From: Ceraceosorus guamensis
Taxonomy: Eukaryota > Basidiomycota > Exobasidiomycetes > Ceraceosorales > Ceraceosoraceae
Reading direction: 5' to 3'
Length of the DNA: 64,000 bases
NCBI RefSeq assembly: GCF_003144195.1
Contig: NW_020290047.1
Location: 62,001-126,000 of the forward strand
This document shows positions 1 to 10,525 of the stretch, in pieces. The notes under the pieces are model-generated. The model was not told the origin of the DNA and searched no databases. It was given only the letters and a program-made list of their open reading frames with translations. A program made the translations under genes and the position numbers. Each line of letters starts with the position of its first letter. The first letter of the stretch is position 1.

Positions 1-2519
1 ACTGAGAAGAGGCGACGAAGGTAGTAGCGCATCCACAGCTCCCTGCGGTCTATCGTTCTGAACCACGCTCAATGCATTCTCCGTGCCAGATAGCGAGGCC
101 TTGAAGAGTGTCGACGTTGGCGCAGGCGAGGGCGAAGGTGAAAGTCGCGAGCGCGCATCGCTATTGGGGGAATCGTGCAATACTGAGGCGAACTTGGTGT
201 GGGGCTCCTCGCGTTGCACTGCTGCTCTGTAGAGAGGAGGCTGGAAAGACTTGGCGACTGATGAATGGGCGCCTGCCAAGAAGGCAGCATATTGCGCAGC
301 TGTAGGTTCCCCGCTCGAAGCAGGCCTCTTGCGAAGCCTGACTAGCGCGGGACTCTCTCTGGGTGCCTTGCGTGCAGAGCTGGAGGGGATTCGAGAAGCA
401 AATGGAGTGACGCTCACGCCTTCGTCGGAATGCAAATTATCAGAGGTCTTGCTGCGCATCGACCGAGCTCTGGCTTCTGAAGCGCGAGATGCACTTTCAA
501 TCCGTTTGCGCCACTCTGCTATGGTCAAGCCAGCGAAACGCTCAAGCTGAGTAGCACACCTGTGCTCTGCACTATGAGGCCCGAAGAAGCCTCGAATGTT
601 AGTCCAGAAGCAGGAAAGGTCGTCCGTGAAGCTGTCGAATGATGAGAGGGCGCTTCGATGCGTCGAAGACGGAGTCAGAAGCGCCGAATAGCTTCGCGAA
701 TCGATGTTGTGGGCTATGATATCAAAGTCTGTGCGGCAGAGATCCTTCCATCAGCTTCAGCGTCAGTAGGCTGATCATGCTTGGTGCTCAATGGCTCACC
801 AAGATAACGGCTCCTCTGCTTTGAGTACGCAGAGAAGTCTGAAGGCATCCCTTTCTTGGTCAGCATGTTTGCTGGATGACCCAGCATCGACGCAAGGATG
901 GCAGACATGCTGCGGTATGCAGTGCTCACTAGCGTCAGATGGGAAAAGGAGATCAGTCTTGTCCATCAGTGCGTGCAGGACGAATGGAGATCACGAGGAC
1001 TCACATTGCTCAGTATAAACATCTTGCGCATCAGGAGAGCACTTGACTGGGCCATGAGACCGTGTCTCCGAATTGGGTCCGAGAACAGGACTACGTCCGG
1101 CAGAGAGCACCTGAGATTTGGTCGATCCACGGAAGGGATTCGCACCAATGTCCCGAGTCGGACTTGCAATTGGACTCGATCCGCCAGTGTTATCGCCATC
1201 GTTGTCGTCAATAGACTCGCGCGCATTCGTGTCAATAGCGACCAGTGTGGTCCCACGAGGAGACGTGTGCCGCGGAGGGCTGTTTGATGGAAGTGTCCCG
1301 ACCAAGGCGGTGGATGCGACCGCATCGGCTTCGCCCTCTGCTGTGCAGTCTCTGGCCGCAGCGACGCCATGAGCAGCGTCAGTTGGCATTCCACAAGCCG
1401 ACTTGCCTGGCTCTAGCTCCTGCTGCATGGTGGAAGGAGAGCCGCGCTGTCTAGCCACGTCGACCGCCTTCTCGGAGGGGCTGCCTTCGTGATGAACCAA
1501 TGGAGGCGATCTAGCATCTTTGCTACCTTCTGAATTTGTGGAAGCGTCTGTCGCGAAAGCGGCGCCATGTCGAAGCCTCGGCTCTTGTGTGAGCTGTGCA
1601 GAGCCTGGGGCAGACGGCGGGTCACAGTCCGCAGTAGCGCTCACTGGCCCATGCGTCTCGACATTGTCGAGCTTGCTTAGATTTGAGACATCGATACCTT
1701 CCAGTGGTGCAAGTGATGGAATTGCTTCAACATTCTCCTTGCCGCCGGCAGATGTGGACGTGGCGCCGACGATCGCATCGCTGATCTCTAGGTGCCTATT
1801 ACTGCGATTGTCGTCGAAAGGTGGATTTGTGCTAGCTTCTGCCAAAGCCGACGGCATGGGCTGCTCCGCGCACTGAGCTTCAGAGCCGGAGGCGGCTGCT
1901 CCTTTTGTTACAGACTCCGTTTGCGCGTGGCGCTCGGCTGCTTCCTCTTCTTCCCGGATACGCTTCTGCTCGGCCAAGACGCGCTTAGCATGGGCAGCTC
2001 TGGCTGCTGGCCCCCTGATGCCTGAAGGCGTTGGGCCTACGTTAATCTTGGCCATTGAGTCAGCACCGCGTGCAGAGCCTGTGACATCCTTGCGGTCAAT
2101 CGTGCTGTCCCATCTCACGCCTTTGGAAGAGCTGGCACGTAGCACTGAGCGTGGCGTGCTTGGTACCCATCGAACAATCAACGTTTCGCGGTCTTGTATG
2201 AAAGGCAGCGAGTCTGGACAGATTATGGCTTCCTGGTTGGATGCCAAAGCTAGCTGAGCGGTATCCGAGTTGGATGGAGCTGGAAACAGTCTGCGAGCTT
2301 TTGAAACCAGAGTCTGAGGGGTGCGAAAACAGCAGATGCACACGTCAAAGAAGCTGTCATACCTCACGCCTAAAGGTTGATTAGATCACTCACCTCGAGA
2401 TCCGAGTCCAGAGCCGTAAAGTACTGCTTGGAGTCTTGGGCGCTGCCGCGTAAGAAGACGGCACGCTGTGGTGATGCGACGCCGGGAGCCGAGACTTGTG
2501 AGGAGGACGCGACCGACAT
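1..2519 (-). CDS. Unknown protein, spliced, 3' end beyond the left edge
   Basis: Coding runs right to left in four exons: 2519-2394, 2313-1005, 928-800, and 728 to beyond position 1. Phases agree at every junction, with GTGAG donors and CAG or TAG acceptors. The start ATG gives MSVASSSQVSAPG. About 764 residues are visible. The large second exon (about 436 residues) is mostly low-complexity Ser/Pro/Ala/Glu sequence with one charged helix (AARAAHAKRVLAEQKR) that could form a coiled coil. The last exon stays open to the window edge without a stop. It holds a more ordered patch (CFWTNIRGFFGP, then LTIAEWRKRIE), which suggests a folded C-terminal part. I do not recognise the family. Reading-frame and splice evidence are good; function is unknown. 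It is divergent from the MCM-binding protein gene. Confidence 0.75.
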
Positions 2520-3118
2520 GGTGCGCACTAGTCGGTGTCGCAACGTCAGCAGCGTCTATGCAGTCCTAGTAGTGATGCTCTGGTGTAGTATGGGGTGAAC
2601 TGAGGGAACGAAGCGTGTGACTGGTTGGGCAAATGTGACGAAGACGACTGTGGACGTCTTCATGGAGCTATAAGGGTGATCCCTCCAGCGCGGCCGTATT
2701 TACGCATCATCATCATCACGGCGGTGACCTCTATAGGCGGCCATCGTGCAAAGCTTCGCGACGTGCTGAATTGAGACGCTTCATGAGCGCGTCTGCAAGC
2801 GCGCATACGTCGCGCGCTCAACACGATCCAACACCGCGTCGCGCCTTCCGACGCGCGTCACTCTGCTTGACGCGTAGAGAGCTTAACGCGTCGGAATCAA
2901 GGCACGCAGCGCAAGCAGCAAGTCACGAGTGAACAACCTGCAGGGTCTGCAACGCGAAATCGAAACAGCAATCTTGACGACTGATCTTCATCAACCAGTT
3001 ATATGTTCAGCGGTCGCTCTCTCGGCTCTGCTCATTGACCATCGCGGCCCTGAACGTCCTTGCCACACAGCCACAATCTACTTCCACTCGCACCCCTGTC
3101 CAGGCCCCTCGCTAAGAC
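2520..3118. promoter_or_regulatory. Divergent intergenic region between the unknown gene and MCMBP
   Basis: About 600 bases separate the two divergent start codons, so this must hold both promoters. The half nearer MCMBP is rich in CGCG words, including two exact ACGCGT hexamers at 2870-2875 and 2886-2891. I see no coding exon. Confidence 0.6.
2870..2891. promoter_or_regulatory. Pair of ACGCGT (MCB-like) boxes
   Basis: Two ACGCGT palindromes lie 10 bases apart, about 230-250 bases upstream of the MCMBP start codon. In yeasts ACGCGT is the MluI cell-cycle box bound by MBF, which drives G1/S replication genes. The downstream gene is a replication factor, so the position fits. That MBF acts here is inference; single ACGCGT words also occur elsewhere in the window. 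Confidence 0.4.
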
Positions 3119-5306
3119 ATGGTACCCGAGACGCCCTACATGACCCTGCTGCAGTCGCCTTCCACGGCCGTGGCAGAGCTCTCGCCTCAGCACGCGGATA
3201 CGGAAGAATTAGCACGAGCGCTCTCAGAAAAATACGGCACCCTTCTTCCAGACTCAGCAGCACGAGCACGAGTTCCAACTTTGGACGATGCGCTGTCTTC
3301 TCCGCAGGCCAGGTCTGAGCATCGCGGAAAGTTACTAAGGTGGAGGTGCATGGTCCAGGACACGTCTTGCGGCAACGAGGTGGTGATGCGCGAAGTCAAG
3401 GGAGCAGACGGACAGAAGCGCTGCACATTGTGGGGCAACGATGAGCACGAAACCTCGGATGAGGTGGGTCGCAATGCTACGCGTGGCCATGCTTCTCACT
3501 GCGCGCAGTCGATCTGACACGCCTGGCTTGCGCAGGATCCCGATCCGACCACGCTCACGGAACGGACCGTCTTGTATGCTATCACTCCGCCCGCCTGGTC
3601 AGCATGGGCTAGGGATGCTTGGCAATCTGGCAGCGAGCCAAGTGACGATGGTGCGTACTTTGCGGCGTTCTATGCGCTCTCGATCAGGAAAGTTGATCTG
3701 GCCGCCTTTGCGCATCAGTACTCTCAACCATGTCTGGTCTTAGCTTGGATCCAGACCCTCGACAATACGGCGCACTCTCCCGGAATCCTTCTGACAAGCC
3801 AGCCTACCTCAGCAAACACTCCCTGGCTGAGGCCCCTGGCCTGGGCGCGTTGCTCAAGATCTACGATCATGAGCTTGCAGAAACATTGAAGGTGACCGAC
3901 GTCATCGACGTTCTTGGCGTGCTGGACTTCAGCCTGTGAGTGACGCTCAGAATAGCAAATACGGCTCGCAGGGGGATCTGCTGACTGAACGCTTCATCAC
4001 ACGTCACTTTCCAGTCTGCCTGGCGCGGATTGGTCGCAAGGGGGGGCAGCTAGCTCAAGTTCGTCCGCGCAGCTCCCAGCGCTTCACGTCCTTCATATTA
4101 CGCCTATCGCGCACAATGACGAGGTTCCGCGCCCTTTGACCGGAGCTTCATCGCGAGACGACCTCGTCCACTACCTTGCATCAGCGCTGGGGGGCGACCT
4201 TCTAGCAGCAGAATGGACGCTCTTGGGCCTTCTGGCACGGATGTGAGTGAATGCTAGCTTCCCGAGGAGAATAGCCTATGCATCGTCAGCCTAGGAACTG
4301 ATGATTCGAACATGCTGTGCGCAGTCACTCCCGAAGGGGCTCCCTCACCCTCGGTGCTCTGTCACTCAATTTGTCTGGCGCTCCTGCGCCCAAGTTGTTC
4401 GACGTTTTGACGTCCTTGGTGCCTGCTGTCATGTTGCAAAAGATGAGCTTGGACCACCTCAACGATCCTGCAACGCGGATGGCACCTGCTAGTGACGGCA
4501 GCGAAGCAGGCTTGCTCGCCGGCCGGCTGCAGTTGCCAGACGGAACTATCGTTCTGTGCGACGAATCCAGCATGGGGGAAGGCACTTTGAAAGATCGAGG
4601 TGAGAGCTTCCGTTTAGACAAAGACATGCACGCGAATAGGTGCTGACTGACTCGCGGGCCGCTTGTGTGCGCAACGTTTTTCCTAAGGCGTTGCGAATGT
4701 GCGCGAGCTTGCAAATTTGTTGAGCACTCGCAAGCTCTCGTATGCATTCCCCTTCAGCTCATTCGACTTTGAGACAGATTTGCCCTTCATTGTGCTCTCC
4801 GCGGGCAAGTCGATGCTTCCCGTCGATGTGCAAGTGCCATTGAGGTCCAAAAACATCGTTGCAGCTCAAGCTGTCCAGCCCACCAGCTCGCAGTTGGCGT
4901 CTTGGAGGACGTTCTTGGCTAGAGCAAGACATGTCGATCTGTCCATCCCGGAAAGCGTGGCAGAGCAGATTCAAGCTGAGTTTGTCCAAGCAAGAAAGGA
5001 GGGTCAGGAAGGCGTGCGCGAAGGTCAAGAAGATCTCTTGAGAAGAATGGCCGTTGCTAGGTGGGTCAAAGCACTTGCGCTCACATTTTCGGGGTTTATC
5101 GCTCACACCAGCCTACGCATCGATGACACAGATTGGTGGCGATCTCTAGAGGTCAACGAGAATTGAGCTTCGATGCGTGGAAGCAAGCAGTGGCCTTGGA
5201 TGAGGAACGTCGTTCTCGCGTCAAACAGTCTTCGCCTGCTACTGCTGCAAGCGCTGCAAATGCATCCTCCACTGCAAGTGTGCTGGGCGGCCCAGCGCTT
5301 GGATGA
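3119..5306 (+). CDS. MCMBP: Mini-chromosome maintenance complex-binding protein (MCMBP/ETG1 family)
   Basis: Seven exons join in phase: 3119-3463, 3536-3650, 3719-3935, 4015-4242, 4325-4599, 4688-5060 and 5132-5306, giving 575 residues. Family landmarks appear in the expected order: RWRCMVQDT near residue 78, an ERTVLYAITPP strand, LLKIYDHELAETLKV, the helical stretch DDLVHYLASALGGDLLAAEW, LNLSGAP followed by LVPA, AGLLAGRLQLPDG, and the C-terminal VARLVAISRGQ with LSFDAW. Family members bind MCM2-7 in the nucleus and are linked to unloading of the helicase and to sister-chromatid cohesion. The exon 6/7 junction splits an Arg codon inside VAR-LVAISRGQ, and family conservation across it supports the model. 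The next gene is convergent, 142 bases away. The assignment rests on motif order; no search was run. Confidence 0.9.
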
Positions 5307-5448
5307 GGAGCCGCCGATCACCTATCATACCCAGCGTCAAGGCTGCACGTATGCATTGTATCAAGTAACGAGAAATTTCGCTTCAATCTATTTTCCATTG
5401 CTGTATGCATTCTGCGGTGACATGGTCTATTGTAGAGCGGACTGCGGG

Positions 5449-6634
5449 CTAGGCACTGAGCGTAGGGACAACCCCTCCATCGCCTAGGACGCAATATCGA
5501 ATGAAGAAATCGTGTAATCTGACATCAGTGGTGAGCTCCGGGTGGAAGCTGGTGGCCATCAATCTTCCTTGTTTAACAGCGACGATCTGACTGTCGTGCG
5601 CAGGTCTCGTTCCTCGCACCTCCCCTTGGTGCGCGGTCGCCACTGCTGAATCAATAGTTCGAATCAGAGGAGAGGCACTGCCAGCTGGCAATGTCGGAAG
5701 GCTGCACAAGATCTCCAAGGGCGGTCGAGCCACCCTTTCCTGCCCGGGCCTCTCGAGCGGAGGTGCTACCGATAACCTCAGTGTAGGTTCAACAGCTGCA
5801 CCAGGCACGGCTTGAGCGTTCAGCAAGGGAGGCTGTGCTCCCCCTGCCGTGTCACCAGATGGCGTCAACGGGGCTCGTCCTTGCTCCAACACTACCGCTT
5901 CGGCGTGCGCTTCTCCTTCTCCCCGCTTCACCAACGTCGCTGCTTCTGGCGGGACAGCTTGGATGTCTTGAGACAGCAAGAGAGACTCTACCACTGGTGC
6001 TCGAATGAAGACGCCGGGAAATGGAGCTGGAAAAGTGTTCGTCTCGCTGCTAGTGCTGCTACCATTCGTCTTTCGCGCGCCGAGGTTGGCCAGCGCTGGG
6101 ATATCGATAGACTGTTCAAACGACGCGACCTGATGTGGCAAGCGCAGAATCACTCCCATACTGAGCACGCTGTTGTTGTCTGGCTGCACACATGCACCAT
6201 CGGATGTCCATTCTTCGGCTCACCTGACTACCAAATCCATTCCTACCGACTCGCACATCCATGCCTCCAAGCAGTTCCTGACCACCTTTCTTGCCCCCAA
6301 CAGCTTCCCTCGCCAGCAGGATCATGCCTGCACATGTTCCCCAAGCTGGTTTACCACTTCTGACCCACTCTCGGAGTGGACTCAAAAGTCCAGCTCTTTG
6401 AGCTCCCAGACTGATAGCTGTCGATTCCCCACCAGGTATGATGATCGCCGAGCACTCTGCTAATTGCTCTGGTGTTCGTACCTGCCGCACTTCCAGCGGT
6501 CTGTCGAAGCTGGAAGCGGATGAGGTGGAGAGCCGGTGGAGACAAGAGGCATGCTCCGCGTAGGCGCCTTGCAGCGCCAGCACACCGACCACTAGCCCGT
6601 CTGATCCGTTCGCCGAGCTGGCAAGGCTGCTCAT
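5449..6634 (-). CDS. SNO1: Pyridoxal 5'-phosphate synthase glutaminase subunit (SNO/PdxT family)
   Basis: Two exons, 6634-6224 and 6129-5449, join in phase 0 within GSQ-VASFE and encode 363 residues. The start MSSLASSANG is the first good in-frame ATG. Visible motifs are GVLALQGAY, PGGEST (oxyanion region), the catalytic cysteine in WGTCAGMI, GRNGFGSQ, VFIRAP, and the catalytic His/Glu of SFHPELTTD. The enzyme hydrolyses glutamine and passes ammonia to the SNZ/PdxS synthase, which makes vitamin B6 from ribose 5-phosphate and glyceraldehyde 3-phosphate. No SNZ gene is in the window. The protein is far longer than bacterial PdxT (about 190-200 residues) because roughly 110 residues of Pro/Ala/Glu-rich sequence lie between VFIRAP and SFHPEL. 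This insert stays in frame. Confidence 0.92.
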
Positions 6635-8140
6635 GATGGCGCGGGCTGCAAGCCAGACCTTTCGACCCGTCGCGGCAAGTTCGACGGACACCCCGCGATG
6701 CGAGTCGCAGAGGATGGAGCAGGAGGACAGCCTCAAGACTTGACTCTCTCACAAGCCCTTTTGGTCAAGGATGATCAAGCAGAGCGAGCGGCGTTGAAGA
6801 CTCACTCTTTGACTCTGACTCGCGATCCTCGCAGCCGCGCCCTTGGCCCTAGCAACGAATCACGTGAATGTATGGAGTCAGACAGCAAAATCTGATGAGT
6901 CAAGTACCTACGGCGCCACGGTGCGGTTAGAAGAGCGCCACGAGTCCTCATCCAAAGATTGATCAGCAGTTGTCAAGTTGGGCAGATGCAACCCAGACTC
7001 AAACTTGAATAATAACCAAATATTGATGAATGGTGAATCAGAATCTTGAATGACTCCTCTGTACAGCCTTGAACTCTTTTATGACTTCCAACCGAAGCCT
7101 TGTCACGTGCGAGTCTGGCCATCTGCGTACTCATGACTCATGACTCTTGACTGGTAATCGTGAATTCAAGAATGATCACGAAATGATCGTGTTTGTAAGC
7201 GGATGATGTTCATCATCAGCCCTTGGTGGTCAAAGCTGCCGCAAGTTTGCCGCGCGCAGCGCGCTGCTGCGAAAGAGAGGCTCGACAAGTCCCGACGGTT
7301 GAGATGGATGAATCGTGAATGCACGATTTCTCGGCCGCTCGCATCTCCCCCACTAATTTTGGGTTGTGTTGCAGCTGTGCCACGCACTCACGACTGTGGA
7401 GCCAGAATCTTGAATGGCTAACGTGCAGATATTCAAGATTGTGATTATTGTGGACATAGTCAAGAGTGGGTGGGAACGTAGCATTCGCGGAGCGAGCACG
7501 AAATGCTTCTCTATACCCTGACCGTCATCCACACCTCTCCTTCTCCAACGCTGCACTCAAACTCATATTTGCTTCGGCAAAGGCTGGACCGAACCATTTG
7601 TGAACGTGCCTGCAGCCGGTGTCCAGAGCGCTGCGTGTGGCTTCTTGGACACAAGCGCTGCTGCTGCATGCAGTCACAGCTTGGGTAGCGCAAACCGTCG
7701 CGATTGGTGATGTGTGCATTTGGGTACTTGACTCGTGACTGTAACTGCAGCTCCCCGCGTCTCGGCATGCATCGATTTTTAGCGCGCCTGCCGATCCGCA
7801 CCGTAGAATGTTGTTCTTTTCTCCGCCAAGAGCGGCAAGCGTCAAGTCCAGACCTTTCCAGCTTGGGCAACAATATTTCGCACTTCTGAAGTGCTGGCGG
7901 AGCTCGAATCTCACTGCCCTCGCCTCCCCTTTGAGTGCGCTGACTGCCTTGAGGCCCGAGAGCGAGGAAAGCAAAACCCAGTCATCATCTGCACACCCGA
8001 GCAACGTATAGAAGCGAGGCACTTCGTGTTGGTCAATCCGCGTGAGCTTTACCATCTTGCCATTCACGATCTGGCCATCATCGTGACGCGCGCTATCCGG
8101 ATTGCCTACTTCCATTCTTGTCCGAACCCTTGCACTCACG
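6635..8140. other. Intergenic region, divergent promoters of SNO and GH16
   Basis: About 1.5 kb with no supportable exon. Between 7020 and 7460 the sequence is rich in short related words such as GAATCTTGAATG, TAATCGTGAATTC and CATGACTCATGACTC, which recur in other gaps of this window. I see no RNA gene here. Confidence 0.5.
7075..7460. repeat. Cluster of dispersed GAATCTTGAAT / AATCGTGAAT / ACTCATGACT words
   Basis: This stretch contains TCATGACTCATGACTC at about 7131, TAATCGTGAATTC at about 7156, GAATCGTGAATGCACGATT at about 7310, AGAATCTTGAATGG at about 7404 and ATTCAAGATTGTGATT at about 7431. They are imperfect copies of the same few short sequences in both orientations. No longer repeat unit or target-site duplication is visible. 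Confidence 0.5.
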
Positions 8141-9686
8141 ATGCACCGAGCAGCTTCCCTACTGTCCGCCCTTGCGGCAGTCGCCGTAGTGCCTACCATC
8201 GCCACAAACTGGGGATTGACGACCAAAATCACACCGAACACCTGGAGTCAAAACTTCAATTTCTACAGCGGGCCTGACAATTTCACAAATGGTCTAGTAG
8301 TGTATCAGAGCGAAGCTGCCGCCAAGAATATGGGCATTGCGGGTGTAGTGAATGGTGAATATAGGATGGCCGTCAGCACCCAAGCTGTGGCGCTGGAAGG
8401 ACGGCCTAGCGTCAGAGTTGAGAGCAAACAGCGATTTGGGGATGGCGTCTATGTGTGAGTCTTTTTCGCTCGCCGTCCGGCGACTCGGACGGATGCTGAC
8501 TGTCACGCACGATGTTCGTCGAAAAAGCCTCAACGTGTCGCACGTTCCCACCGGCTGCTCCACCTGGCCAGCTTTCTGGACAACAACTACGGAGGAGAAC
8601 GGAAAATGGCCAATTGGAGGCGAGATTGATATCCTTGAGAACGCGAATGACGAATTTACAAGCAACCTGGTCTCTCTTCACACCAAGTCTGATTGTCAAA
8701 TTCCGGCGAAGATCTCGGGCCAGACAGGAAGCGTCGACTACACCACGTGCTCAGTGTACGTCAATAACAATTCGGGCTGCCGCGTCCGCATGAATGGCGG
8801 ATCAGCACCTACGTGGGGAGCCTCTTTCAACCGCGCCAAGGGAGGTTTCTTCGCAATGGCGAGGTCATTCGGATCTACAGGCAAGGGTGTGAGAGTGTGG
8901 TACTGGCCACGGGGCAGTGAGCCTGCGGATCTCAAGGCAAGCTCAAAGACGGTCAACCCTGATGCTTGGGGCAAGCCCGCTGCATGGTTCAACATTGCCA
9001 ACTCTTGCCGTTCCGATTTCGGACGTGAGTCGTCGTTGCCGAGCGTCCACAGCGCTCCCATTCGCTGATGATTCTCTCGGCCATCTAATCCTCCTCGTAA
9101 GCGCACAAGATGTAAGCGATGCAAATTTTGAAGGCAAGGGTCGGATTCGGTTCATTCGCTGACATTTCGATTCTCATGCCTCGCCTTGACGTTTCTCAGC
9201 GTCTTTGACATCACCTTAGGAGGAGTGAGTGCACCCGTCGCTGACGTTCCACTCTCTTCTGCGCCTGCCACTGACGCTTTGAACGATCTGTGCATCTGCA
9301 GGACTGGGCTTTCAATACTTACGTTTCTTCAGGCTGTGCAGCAAAGTATGGCAACCGGCCGATCGTGAGTCCGGACAGCGCTGTTGCCTGAGCATACCCA
9401 GAGCTTAGCAATCTGACGGTGATTTGCGCAACATTTGGCGAAATGCAGACCGACCAAGTGGCTTACAATGGCACTTCATACAACAAAGCCTACTGGAGTG
9501 TCGGTGGCGTTCGCGTCTTCGCTACAGGCGGCGGCACCGACAACGCAGCGTGAGTCTCTTCATCGCGGCATGCACACCCAATTTGTACATTTCGTCGCTG
9601 ATTGACTCGTCTGTCTCCGTTGTTCCCTGTTGTGCAGGAGCCTGAGCAAGAAACGTTCCGGGGTTGAGCTTCAGCGGGAAGCATGA
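8141..9686 (+). CDS. Secreted GH16 endo-beta-1,3(4)-glucanase-type hydrolase
   Basis: Seven exons join in phase: 8141-8454, 8528-9024, 9102-9111, 9200-9224, 9302-9364, 9449-9549 and 9638-9686, giving 352 residues. The N terminus MHRAASLLSALAAVAVVP is a signal peptide. The GH16 catalytic motif GEIDILEN lies near residues 135-142, with HVPTGCSTWPAFWT before it. The C-terminal half reads DFGPHKIVFDITLGGDW only if a 10-nt exon (9102-9111) and a 25-nt exon (9200-9224) are included. That sequence is typical of fungal laminarinase-like GH16 proteins, and every phase then closes. The likely substrate is beta-1,3 or mixed-linkage glucan, in the cell wall or outside the cell. No membrane anchor or GPI signal is visible at the C terminus. 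Confidence 0.9.
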
Positions 9687-10525
9687 ATGCCAAAGTCTGA
9701 ATCACGACCTTGCGCGATCACGAAACTTTCCGCGCCATGCCATGTGCTGTAAATCACCATCTCGAAGCTGCTCGATTATCTTTGTACCTCCTCTGGATTG
9801 TTCGGAAGTGAGCACATTTCGCTTGTACTCGGAAATCACCAATGAAATTGCACGCATGCAACTTTGCACTTTTGAACTCCGTTGTGACCCTCTGCGTGCG
9901 AAAGTCACTGACACTTCTGCGGTTATGTCCCCTTGCACTCGTGGCTCCACAAGGCACGATGCTTAGAGGGACTGCAGCGCCGCTGTGCATGCGATACAAT
10001 TTTGCCTCTACAGCAACATGATGAGGGGCGAGTAGTTAGTGTATAGCCGTATATAGGTACCTACACCATCGCGCGCGGATCAGTCAGGTCTTGGTTAGTC
10101 CGCGCGATGGCGCTCACGTGATCGCTTGAAAGCACTCAAGACTTTGGACTCACCCTTCTGTTGCCGTGGCAGTCCAGTCAGAGTCAAGTGAGTCGTCCAC
10201 GAGTGTGTGCACCGCGCGTCAATCAGTCATGAGTCTTGAGTGAATCAGAATATGCAGTCGTGAGTGTGAGTCAAGCGGCCACTGTGAGTGGTGACTCGTG
10301 AGCCTGTCAATATATAATAAAGATATATATTTCTGAAGAGTGTGAGTGATTTGGACTCAAGAACGTCTTGGCTACCGGTGAGCAGCTGTCATGCTCCTCA
10401 TTGACTCACCAACCACCCGATGATGAGAGCGCTTAGGTGTGCTCATTCTGCGCATACGGTCTCCTCTTCTTGGCGCATCCGCCCACTCTGAGCGAGTTCC
10501 CAGCAAAGTAGCAGTGCATCCAAAG
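9687..10525. other. Intergenic region between GH16 and ELMO genes
   Basis: About 840 bases without a supportable exon. A repeat-word tract rich in GAGTCACGAGT-like sequence occupies about 10110-10350, and an AT-rich TATATAATAAAGATATATAT stretch lies near 10310. Confidence 0.45.
10110..10350. repeat. Cluster of ACTCACGACT / GAGTCTTGAGT words
   Basis: Within 240 bases the sequence repeats variants of GTCATGAGTCTTGAGTG, CAGTCGTGAGTGTGAGTC and GTGACTCGTGAGCC on both strands, separated by unrelated spacers. No longer unit, open reading frame or RNA fold accounts for it. Confidence 0.5.

Noticed and set aside
5812-6363. Plus-strand open frame of 183 codons opposite the SNO gene
   Set aside because: It is antisense to catalytic SNO sequence and has no motif of its own.
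7525-8241. Minus-strand open frame of 238 codons upstream of and overlapping the GH16 gene
   Set aside because: It runs antisense into the first GH16 exon, shows no family motif, and its composition looks like a shadow of GC-rich intergenic sequence.
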